Of a stretch of DNA of 54,918 nt, positions 9,959 through 15,644 are shown in pieces (the first letter of the stretch is position 1; every line of letters starts with the position of its first letter). The notes under the pieces were generated by a model. The model was not told the DNA's origin, ran no database searches, and saw only the letters and a list, made by a program, of their open reading frames with translations. Origin of the DNA: Dehalococcoidia bacterium (lineage in GTDB: Bacteria; Chloroflexota; Dehalococcoidia; GIF9; UBA5629); assembly GCA_016930155.1 (NCBI GenBank), contig JAFGHL010000055.1, positions 1 through 54,918 on the forward strand, read 5' to 3'. Both the position numbers and the translations under genes were made by a program.

Positions 9959-10490
9959 GGGCTTTGCCATCTTCGGGCTGCGCGGCAGCGGTAAGACATA
10001 TCTATCGCGTTATATCTTACATCAGCATCAGGCCCACATGGTTTATGACACGCTGCATGAATACCAGGGCTTCAATCGCTACATTGTGAAGTACAGGCAG
10101 TTTGAAAACGCCGCTGTAGCTGAATTAAACCAGTTTATAAATCAGATCGTTATCAACAGCCGTAAGATACGTATGTTCATAATTGACGAAGCAAATCGAT
10201 ACTGCCCGCCCAAACCGGCCCGCCTGCCTGACGGCGTATTGCAGTTGAATGACTGGCAGCGTCATATGAATGTCGGCTTCGGCTGCATAGCTCGCCGCCC
10301 TTCTCAGTTGCACCAGGACATAACCGAGCTTGCCAGTTATATCTTCATATTCAACCTGGCCGGAAAGAACGACCAGGCATACTTGAATGAGCTTGCGGAC
10401 GGACTGGGCGATGCTGCCCTGACGCTTACCGATCATAAATTTATCATTGTCGATCAAAACCGCAAGTATGCCATCCATGAGCCGATATAA
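9936..10490 (+). CDS. HerA/A32-like packaging ATPase candidate
   Basis: The 184-aa protein has Walker A GLRGSGKT (residues 14-21), Walker B RMFIIDEANR (D84, E85) and a distal ARRPSQLHQD segment (119-128) placed like the polar/arginine motif of HerA-FtsK ATPases. It has no membrane segment, which argues against a Zot-type protein of filamentous phages. Genome-packaging ATPases of PRD1-type and P23-77-type viruses are small soluble members of this superfamily. The ATG at 9936 is chosen because GGGAG lies 6 nt upstream; the open frame begins earlier, inside the previous gene. The next two gene positions hold the membrane and candidate capsid proteins. Confidence 0.75.
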   Translation: MIPDLSNKGFAIFGLRGSGKTYLSRYILHQHQAHMVYDTLHEYQGFNRYIVKYRQFENAAVAELNQFINQIVINSRKIRMFIIDEANRYCPPKPARLPDGVLQLNDWQRHMNVGFGCIARRPSQLHQDITELASYIFIFNLAGKNDQAYLNELADGLGDAALTLTDHKFIIVDQNRKYAIHEPI

Positions 10491-10500
10491 CCGCAAAAAT

Positions 10501-10527
10501 AGGTAACAAAACTTCGAACTGTTACGA
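10501..10527. promoter_or_regulatory. Degenerate palindromic site 3, upstream of structural genes
   Basis: The full left arm AGGTAACAAAA (10501-10511) is present. The right arm is imperfect but keeps TGTTAC (10520-10525). A TTGACC hexamer at 10528-10533 abuts the site, although no good -10 follows at normal spacing. The site lies in the 90-bp gap before the structural genes, where an operator would be expected. Confidence 0.45.
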
Positions 10528-10580
10528 TTGACCTCTGTGCGAGAATTAAAGAGTAGAGTATCTTGCACGGAGGTTTTTCT

Positions 10581-10868
10581 ATGAAAGTGGTAACAGTACC
10601 GACTTCAAGCGGCATCGGCCATGCAGCCAAAAGCTACGGCATCGGCATGGCTGCCGGAATTGTGTACGCTCTGTTATCAGGGCTGTTCGGTTCGGGCTTC
10701 CTGGGTAGCATTGCTACCGGTGTCCTGACCGGCGCTATGGTTAAGAGCGACATCGGCACCGCAATCACCGCACAATCCGGCTTCACTGGCGGCATATCCG
10801 GCTATGCGCAATTCATGGGAGCTCTCAGCGGGCCATCCAACGGCGGTAGCTCCATAGGAGTAATGTAA
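10581..10868 (+). CDS. Small Gly/Ala-rich membrane protein
   Basis: This 95-aa protein has a long hydrophobic core (about residues 18-55, GMAAGIVYALLSGLFGSGFL then SIATGVLTGAMV) that could form one or two membrane helices, followed by a Gly/Ser-rich tail. The ATG at 10581 is preceded at 6 nt by GGAGG; the open frame begins earlier with a TTG. It sits between the ATPase and the candidate capsid genes. Viruses with an internal membrane carry several such small membrane proteins in the virion, while a filamentous-phage coat protein is a weaker alternative. No family was recognised. Confidence 0.65.
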   Translation: MKVVTVPTSSGIGHAAKSYGIGMAAGIVYALLSGLFGSGFLGSIATGVLTGAMVKSDIGTAITAQSGFTGGISGYAQFMGALSGPSNGGSSIGVM

Positions 10869-10869
10869 C

Positions 10870-11427
10870 ATGGGTATTGCAGACATGATTCGCAACCTTC
10901 TCGGGGGCGCTTCAACAGGCGGTACGTCTCAGGCTGTCGGCCGCAACGCGTTCCCTAAGACACTCAGCCTGGACGACTGGTGGCAGACTGCCCTTGAAAC
11001 CACGTCCGGCAAAATCGCCGTCAAGACCGGCGGATGGGTACGGGTAGGACAGTATAAAGTCCCGCCGCAGCAGATGTATCATTACGGCTTCGGGCGCGGC
11101 GATCTGCCCTGGAATCAGGGCTACCTGTACATGATTTTCAAGGATGATACCGTAACGCCGGTTGCCATCCCTGGCAAGGTGCGCTTCGCCCAGGTGAACG
11201 CCAACGAGACAATGAAGCTCGTTGTATTCGAGGCCCGCACCGAGCAGCTGTCGGGCGATCCGTCCGACCGCAATAAGCAGTTGGCCTTCCCTGAGCAGGT
11301 GATGTTCCCATTTGTCGGTGAAGACAGCCTGCTTATCATCGAGTTTTTAGCCGATAGCGCAACGGCCGTCAACCTGACGAAAGCAAGCTGCGCCGCCTGG
11401 AACATTCCCGTAACCGTCCTGCAGTAA
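10870..11427 (+). CDS. Candidate capsid protein 1 (beta-rich)
   Basis: The 185-aa protein has a short Gly/Ser-rich N-terminus followed by a sequence of alternating beta-strand-like segments (KIAVKTGGWVRVGQYKVP, LYMIFKDD, TMKLVVFEAR, SLLIIEFLAD, NIPVTVLQ). Length and strand density fit a single jelly-roll coat protein. The position, directly after a packaging-type ATPase and just before a second beta-rich gene, matches the small/large capsid pair of P23-77- and SH1-like viruses. There is no signal peptide or membrane segment. I cannot confirm homology by eye; assignment rests on context and composition. Confidence 0.5.
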   Translation: MGIADMIRNLLGGASTGGTSQAVGRNAFPKTLSLDDWWQTALETTSGKIAVKTGGWVRVGQYKVPPQQMYHYGFGRGDLPWNQGYLYMIFKDDTVTPVAIPGKVRFAQVNANETMKLVVFEARTEQLSGDPSDRNKQLAFPEQVMFPFVGEDSLLIIEFLADSATAVNLTKASCAAWNIPVTVLQ

Positions 11428-11447
11428 CGCGATATCACATAGCGAGC

Positions 11448-11479
11448 GCGGTGCCGCTGGTATCCAATAGCGGCACCGC
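11448..11479 (+). other. Hairpin between the two candidate capsid genes
   Basis: Perfect 11-bp arms GCGGTGCCGCT (11448-11458) and AGCGGCACCGC (11469-11479) enclose a 10-nt loop. The next gene's ribosome site follows directly and no T-tract is present. It may set the expression ratio or mRNA stability of the two structural genes. Confidence 0.6.
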
Positions 11480-11492
11480 AAGGAAAAATCAT

Positions 11493-11885
11493 ATGGACTT
11501 GATAAGCTCCATTCAGGGCAGACGCAAGACACGCATTGATCGCGAAGGTTCGCCTTATTTCGACCTGTATCCGGCTTCCATCGCTGCCGGAATTGCGGTG
11601 AATTATGATATTGACCAGCATAGCGAACTGACCGAAGCACGCAAGTACGCGCCGCTTGATTACATACAGGTAATCAATACCGACAGTGTAGCGCTCGAAC
11701 TGCGCGTTAAACAGCAGCGCCATTACATACCGGCCGGTGCCATCATATCATTGACAGATGAAGCAATTTGGAGCTTCCAGCTAAAGAACATGGACAGCTC
11801 AACCTCAACAACGGTTGGAAAGATACATATCGTATTGCAGCGGCAGCCGCTGAGCGAAGATAAGGCCATACGGCGCAAGGTGTAA
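11493..11885 (+). CDS. Candidate capsid protein 2 (beta-rich)
   Basis: This 130-aa protein is rich in predicted strands: YFDLYPASIAAGIAVNYDI, YIQVINTDSVALELRVKQ, RHYIPAGAIISLTD and KIHIVLQRQ. The N-terminus is basic and the C-terminus charged. The pattern (a hydrophobic strand pair, an IPAG turn, then a final strand) resembles small jelly-roll or spike-base proteins. I start it at ATG 11493 behind AAGGAA; an in-frame GTG at 11451 falls inside the upstream hairpin and lacks a ribosome site. Together with the preceding gene it forms the candidate two-protein capsid module. Function is inferred. Confidence 0.45.
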   Translation: MDLISSIQGRRKTRIDREGSPYFDLYPASIAAGIAVNYDIDQHSELTEARKYAPLDYIQVINTDSVALELRVKQQRHYIPAGAIISLTDEAIWSFQLKNMDSSTSTTVGKIHIVLQRQPLSEDKAIRRKV

Positions 11886-11887
11886 TC

Positions 11888-13306
11888 ATGGGAAAGACGA
11901 CCAAACGACTGAAAAACATAGCAGACACCGGCGTTGTTATCCTGGCGGGCGGCGCACTCGCCATAGGCACACTCATTGCCTTGAAAAAGGCCTTTACGCC
12001 TAAAGAGCAAGGCGGTTGGGGCGCTCCTGGACTGAACTCGCTTCTGCCGGACGCTCTGAAATCGAGTGTTGATCCCTGGATACCGGACATGTTAAAAACT
12101 GTCCCTGAGAACAATTACTCGCGTAATTCAACGACTACCGTCCCGCCCCCATCCGGCGCTGGCAGCGATCAGTCATTTGCCTGGGGCGATGTCGGTACGC
12201 CGCTCACGTCCGGCAACGTGGATAACACCGGTGATATGCTCGGCAATATAGCCATGGGCGTAGGCGCGGGTGCGGTTGTTGTCGGTGCTGGCGGCCTTCT
12301 GGTTACCAAATCAGGCCGCGCCGCCATTAAATCAGTAGGCACAAAGGCGGCCGATGGCGTTATGCGCATCCTGGGTAAACAAGCGCCGGTTAAAGCGGGT
12401 ATGCAGCGCACAGCCGATAGCTCCATTTACGCTGCTAAGGACTTGGGCGTGCGCAGTGATGTTATGTATCCGTCCGGCGAACGTATCTTAAATGCGACCG
12501 TGAGAGGCGGTAAAGTGGAAGCGTTCGGACTGAGAAATACGTCCGGCGATCTGATTAGCGTTAAGCCTGGTTCGCCCAAATTGCAAAGTTACGCCATAGC
12601 TACGGAAGAATGGGGCGGTGGTGCTGGCAAGTTAGGCCCTATCAGTAGAGCAACCGGCCGCCCGGGTTTTGTTGCCCCTGGCTTGACGGCCCTGGGCGTA
12701 TTAGGCATGATTGCACCGCTAATACCGTCAATAGTCTATGCTCTGAAGGGCGGCCAACTGCCACAAAGTACTACCCCGTATTCAATGCAAAAGTCTACTA
12801 CGGGTTTTATGTCCTCATGGTGGGGCGGGTCACTTCCCGTAGAGCCTGGAACTTTTGATGCTCCGGTTGTCAATAATCCGGCAACGCAGAGCCGAGGTTG
12901 GGGGCCGAGCAATTTGTCAATACGCGGCGCAGGGGCATTTGATGTAGGCGCATATCCCTCTATGCCATCCAGCGCACCCAGTGATACTAAATCATCGGGC
13001 CCCGCGCCCTCGGCTCCGTCCGGTAACGCATTCGGCGGCGGATGGGGCAATATAAGTCAGGCTTCGTACGGAGCCAGCGGCCCTATTGCTATGTCGGGCG
13101 GCGGTGGTGGTGGTGGTGGCGGCGATGGTGGTGGTAACGGTGGTGCTGCAGCCGGCAACGGCGGTGGTAGTGGATGGGGTTCTGGTGGCAGTGTTGGTGG
13201 CGCATTCGGCGGTGGTTGGGGCGATGTGAGCGGTGCATCTTACGGCCCAAGTGGCCCTTCCGCTGGTAGTGGCGGCGGTGGCGGATGGGGGAGTTGGGGC
13301 ATATGA
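11888..13306 (+). CDS. Large membrane protein with glycine-rich tail
   Basis: The 472-aa product has an N-terminal hydrophobic helix (about 15-32), a second Gly/Ala-rich hydrophobic helix (about 117-140) and a third (about 262-286). The C-terminal 100 residues are glycine-rich and contain two imperfect repeats, each AFGGGWG followed by ASYG.SGP. It is not recognised as a known family. Multiple membrane helices with a flexible Gly tail suit a virion membrane or vertex protein; the pIII adsorption proteins of filamentous phages also carry Gly-rich linkers, so that alternative stays open. The stop overlaps the next start as ATGA, meaning coupled translation. Confidence 0.6.
   Translation: MGKTTKRLKNIADTGVVILAGGALAIGTLIALKKAFTPKEQGGWGAPGLNSLLPDALKSSVDPWIPDMLKTVPENNYSRNSTTTVPPPSGAGSDQSFAWGDVGTPLTSGNVDNTGDMLGNIAMGVGAGAVVVGAGGLLVTKSGRAAIKSVGTKAADGVMRILGKQAPVKAGMQRTADSSIYAAKDLGVRSDVMYPSGERILNATVRGGKVEAFGLRNTSGDLISVKPGSPKLQSYAIATEEWGGGAGKLGPISRATGRPGFVAPGLTALGVLGMIAPLIPSIVYALKGGQLPQSTTPYSMQKSTTGFMSSWWGGSLPVEPGTFDAPVVNNPATQSRGWGPSNLSIRGAGAFDVGAYPSMPSSAPSDTKSSGPAPSAPSGNAFGGGWGNISQASYGASGPIAMSGGGGGGGGGDGGGNGGAAAGNGGGSGWGSGGSVGGAFGGGWGDVSGASYGPSGPSAGSGGGGGWGSWGI
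13025..13264 (+). repeat. Coding repeat: glycine-rich module copied twice
   Basis: Two related 66-bp segments (13025-13090 and 13199-13264) encode AFGGGWG..S.ASYG.SGP. They flank a low-complexity run of GGT/GGC codons encoding a long Gly tract (about 13096-13200). Tandem duplication within the 3' end of the gene is the simplest explanation. Confidence 0.7.
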
Positions 13307-13941
13307 CCCAGGAAATGGTCATTATCCCGCGCTCTTTGCGCTCATATAGCGCAACCTGGGCTAACAGGCCCCTGACTGACCTGATGGTCGGTGATCTGTT
13401 CTACTGTACTGACAGGAAGGTTTTTTATCGTTGGGATGGTTCGGATTGGCAATCTCAGAGTTGTTACATAGGTGCTGGCCTTTATGCAGACAGGCCATCT
13501 GCTGCAGTCTTACCGACCGGTTCGATGTACTTCGCTACCGACAACGGTGTCAATTATCAGGTGTTAAGCGGTTCCTGGATAACCGTATCATCCATTGCGT
13601 TGAAGTGGAGCGGTGCGACCGTATTCACTGCAGCGCAAACACTTCCATCGTCCTGGGCTGATCTTGACCTGTCGGCAACTATCGGAGCGAAGCAAACAAT
13701 AGTAGTCTTACAGGTCATTAACAGCACCGGCACCTACGCAAATAAAGTGGCATTCCGTCCAAACGGCTGTCCTTACGATTTCTACTTTGCCGATTATCAA
13801 GCTGCACTTGTGATTTTAGGCGCGTTTGCTGATTTAGGTGGGATAGCCATTTGCACAACGGATGCAAACGGCGTACTTGAACTAAAAGCCCCGATTGGGG
13901 TAGCAGGGTTCATTATCAAATTGATCGGGTATATTAACTGA
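13303..13941 (+). CDS. Spike/fibre-like protein with WDG repeats
   Basis: The 212-aa protein begins at ATG 13303, which overlaps the preceding stop; an upstream in-frame ATG at 13285 lies inside that gene. The N-terminal half contains two tandem copies of a pattern seen in many phage fibre and spike proteins: RPLTDLMVGDLFYCTD ... YRWDGSDW and RPSAAVLPTGSMYFATD ... YQVLSGSW. The C-terminal half is beta-rich and ends in hydrophobic strands, like a receptor-binding or trimerising head. I infer a surface spike. No enzymatic motif is visible. Confidence 0.6.
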   Translation: MTQEMVIIPRSLRSYSATWANRPLTDLMVGDLFYCTDRKVFYRWDGSDWQSQSCYIGAGLYADRPSAAVLPTGSMYFATDNGVNYQVLSGSWITVSSIALKWSGATVFTAAQTLPSSWADLDLSATIGAKQTIVVLQVINSTGTYANKVAFRPNGCPYDFYFADYQAALVILGAFADLGGIAICTTDANGVLELKAPIGVAGFIIKLIGYIN

Positions 13942-13942
13942 T

Positions 13943-14167
13943 ATGAGCGCAGAGTATCACGACAGACTAACAGCGGCCTTCTATGAGGCCAAACGCGCCG
14001 GTAATATCACACCGGAATTGCAGGCCATTTTTGACAAGCTCCACGGCGAGAATTGGATACTGGACGAACTCGATCGCCCAGGCACCGAAATGACGGCTGC
14101 AGCGTTAATTCCATATCAAACGACCGAGGCGGAAAAAGCGCAGTTAGAGGCGGTGATACGGTTATGA
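13943..14167 (+). CDS. Hypothetical small element protein
   Basis: This 74-aa mostly helical, acidic protein is of unknown family. It starts one base after the spike gene stop and overlaps the holin-like gene by 4 nt, so it is clearly part of the operon. No motif or membrane segment is visible. It resembles the small proteins that often follow fibre genes in phages, but no function can be assigned. Confidence 0.55.
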   Translation: MSAEYHDRLTAAFYEAKRAGNITPELQAIFDKLHGENWILDELDRPGTEMTAAALIPYQTTEAEKAQLEAVIRL

Positions 14168-14328
14168 ACTTCGAACTTGCCGGTTTAGGGCTGATGGTAG
14201 CGTTCGGCGGAACGCAAACCGCTTTGCTTGCCATCATAGCTAATCTGCTATGGCGAAGGATTGACTGCGTTGAGAAAAAGATTGACGACCTTAAAGATAA
14301 ATTAGTATCGCAGAGAGGTGAAGCATGA
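14164..14328 (+). CDS. Holin-like single-span membrane peptide
   Basis: This 54-aa peptide has one hydrophobic helix (about residues 5-30, AGLGLMVAFGG ... ALLAIIANLLW) followed by a charged coiled-coil tail (RRIDCVEKKIDDLKDKL). That topology is typical of small phage membrane proteins of the XhlA/holin type. It overlaps both neighbouring genes by ATGA. A role in lysis or virion membrane anchoring is inferred; no endolysin was found in the element. Confidence 0.6.
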   Translation: MNFELAGLGLMVAFGGTQTALLAIIANLLWRRIDCVEKKIDDLKDKLVSQRGEA

Positions 14329-15065
14329 GTAAAACAGTACAGGCATTAGACGACCTGGGCGCGTCCCTGGTGGGGCTTATCCCTTCCTGGGTGGACATGC
14401 TCAAATCAACGCGGTTTTTGACGCTGTTAGGCACGGCAGCGGGCATCTTCCTGGAATATAAGATAACAGGCGGCTTTGCTACTTCAGATAGTCTGTGGAT
14501 GGCCGGACTAACGGCCCTTACGGGCGTTTCTTTCATGGGCTTTAAGACTTTGAGGTCATCCATACCCGCCGCAGCCAATGACCCCGCGCCAGCGGCCCTA
14601 AGAGCCCAGGAAACACCGGCACCGGTGCTGCAGCCGCAGATAGTACAGGTTACACCGTTCGACAGCAAGGCCCTGAACGACTATGTCGAGAGCAACGTGC
14701 TGAGTACGTACGGCGCTGCCACGATGGCTGCCAAATATTACACAGCTATGACCTGGTTGAACTATCACGTCAAGTTCGACAACGGGCAAGCATACCTGGA
14801 CGCCATTGACTACATCGAAGTCAACTATGCCCTGCCTGCATTCAAGGAAATATGGGGCAAGACCTATGACGAGGCGGTCACGGCCAGCGTGCAGGCCATC
14901 ATCGACAACAAGCCGTGCACCTTGAAGGGAATTGACACGATTGCGGCTTACCTGGGCGGCGGCCGGAGAGAGATATTAGACGGGCTGCGTGATCTGCGCG
15001 GCTTGCGGAGTAAAATCGATTACCGGTTAAAAACTGTTCAAGGCACCGGCATATCAGGCAAATAG
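14325..15065 (+). CDS. Membrane-anchored element protein
   Basis: The 246-aa protein has two N-terminal hydrophobic helices (about residues 28-45 and 58-77), then an Ala/Pro-rich linker (about 83-108). A soluble, largely helical C-terminal domain contains TMAAKYYTAMTWLNYHVKF and ends in a basic RDLRGLRSKIDYRLK segment. Its start is preceded by GAGGTGA and overlaps the previous stop. No family was recognised. As the last gene of the operon, before a terminator hairpin, it may be a structural membrane or lysis-associated protein. Confidence 0.6.
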   Translation: MSKTVQALDDLGASLVGLIPSWVDMLKSTRFLTLLGTAAGIFLEYKITGGFATSDSLWMAGLTALTGVSFMGFKTLRSSIPAAANDPAPAALRAQETPAPVLQPQIVQVTPFDSKALNDYVESNVLSTYGAATMAAKYYTAMTWLNYHVKFDNGQAYLDAIDYIEVNYALPAFKEIWGKTYDEAVTASVQAIIDNKPCTLKGIDTIAAYLGGGRREILDGLRDLRGLRSKIDYRLKTVQGTGISGK

Positions 15066-15090
15066 CGGAGCGCAGCTGCGCGCCTCCTTA

Positions 15091-15127
15091 GATAGCGGCC
15101 CTGAGTGGGTTCCTTGGGGCCGCTATC
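15091..15127. terminator. Hairpin terminator at the right end of the element operon
   Basis: Perfect 11-bp arms GATAGCGGCCC (15091-15101) and GGGCCGCTATC (15117-15127) surround a 15-nt loop and are followed by AATTTAT. The site lies between convergent genes. The weak T-tract makes it a moderate rather than a strong intrinsic terminator. Confidence 0.6.
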
Positions 15128-15296
15128 AATTTATCGGCCATATCGTCAGGCAAAAAATCATTACTGCCAACGCTAAAACAATCCATACCAAAAATTCATA
15201 CTTTTGTTTTTGATGTGCTCTCAAGTTTATTAATTGAAATGCCAGTGAAAATATAACGATAAGCAATCCCGATGTCGCAATAATAATTTTTCCCAT
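15126..15296 (-). CDS. 56-aa two-helix membrane peptide
   Basis: The open frame continues upstream, but the ATG at 15296 has an AGGGGG ribosome site 7 nt before it, giving a 56-aa product. It has two hydrophobic helices (about residues 3-23 and 34-53) separated by a charged LRAHQKQKYE loop. It is transcribed against the element and overlaps the terminator hairpin by two bases. It was not recognised. Topology alone recalls small membrane anchors such as those paired with reductive dehalogenases, but no partner enzyme is here. Confidence 0.5.
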   Translation of the reverse strand: MGKIIIATSGLLIVIFSLAFQLINLRAHQKQKYEFLVWIVLALAVMIFCLTIWPIN

Positions 15297-15307
15297 ATTA
15301 ATACCCC

Positions 15308-15409
15308 CTATTTTTCTTTCCAGCAAATGATAATAGCAGCTACCCATGAAACAACAAACACACCTAAAACGGCAGGCCCGAATACAGGAAAAAGCGGAAA
15401 GAATATCAT
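15308..15409 (-). CDS. 33-aa single-span membrane peptide
   Basis: A short frame from ATG 15409 to TAG 15308 encodes a peptide that is almost entirely one hydrophobic helix (PAVLGVFVVSWVAAIIICW) with a basic KEK end. GGAG lies close upstream. It sits 11 nt upstream of the 56-aa membrane peptide on the same strand, so the two may form a unit. Expression is not proven and the gene could be spurious. Confidence 0.35.
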   Translation of the reverse strand: MIFFPLFPVFGPAVLGVFVVSWVAAIIICWKEK

Positions 15410-15470
15410 ATGCTCCAATTCTACGCTTTACAAAATAACAGCACAATACTATCATGGGAATGGCGGCTAA

Positions 15471-15582
15471 GCGTCGAAATAATATTGCGCTTAAAGCGTC
15501 GAGGTAATATTGCGCTAAACGTGTAGTCGAGAACGCCAGGGGAATAATGCGCTTAAAGCGTCGATAGAATAATGCGTCAACA
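15471..15582. repeat. Degenerate 25-bp repeat cluster, possible IS end remnant
   Basis: The unit GCGTCGA..TAATATTGCGC plus TTAAA occurs at 15471 and 15496. A partial copy (AATAATGCGCTTAAA) is at 15543-15557 and a further copy (GCGTCGATAGAATAATGCG) at 15558. Read on the minus strand, the cluster begins TGTTGACGCATT. Multiple internal repeats next to a TG...CA end are known for IS21-family termini. No transposase gene is present, so this looks like a remnant. The stretch 15410-15631 holds nothing else I recognise. Confidence 0.5.
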
Positions 15583-15620
15583 GGCTTCGGCCTGGGAGAG
15601 TACACACCGCCGCCAACAAA

Positions 15621-15644
15621 GAACGCCGCCATCAGGCGGCGTTC
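15621..15644 (-). terminator. Terminator hairpin of the APH/kinase fusion gene
   Basis: Arms GAACGCCGCC (15621-15630) and GGCGGCGTTC (15635-15644) enclose a 4-nt loop. The hairpin spans the stop codon of the minus-strand gene and is followed on that strand by TTTGTT. Confidence 0.55.

Larger units (their letters stand above)
7277..15127 (+). mobile_element. Accessory element: candidate tailless provirus
   Basis: Twelve genes run head to tail on the plus strand between two minus-strand host operons. In order they are: DEDD recombinase, tyrosine recombinase, zinc-finger protein, coiled-coil protein, HerA/A32-like ATPase, membrane protein, two beta-rich proteins, glycine-rich membrane protein, spike-like protein, small soluble protein, holin-like peptide and membrane protein (one gene overlaps the next at several junctions). 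Terminase, portal, tail and polymerase genes are absent. A packaging-type ATPase just upstream of two small adjacent beta proteins is the layout known for viruses with two single-jelly-roll capsid proteins (Halopanivirales, such as Thermus phage P23-77). That comparison is from memory. The exact ends are not defined; I saw no convincing attL/attR pair. Confidence 0.6.

Noticed and set aside
9936-10490. Reading the ATPase as a Zot-type filamentous phage protein
   Set aside because: It is too short and has no membrane segment. I keep the inovirus idea as an alternative for the whole element, but not as the main call.
13089-13322. Antisense His/Arg-rich open frame
   Set aside because: It is the complement of the glycine-codon tract of the 472-aa protein; composition explains the open frame.
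7222-15486. Shared AATAATATT word at both flanks of the element as a possible att repeat
   Set aside because: It is only 9 bp, AT-rich and embedded in different contexts; a chance match is likely.
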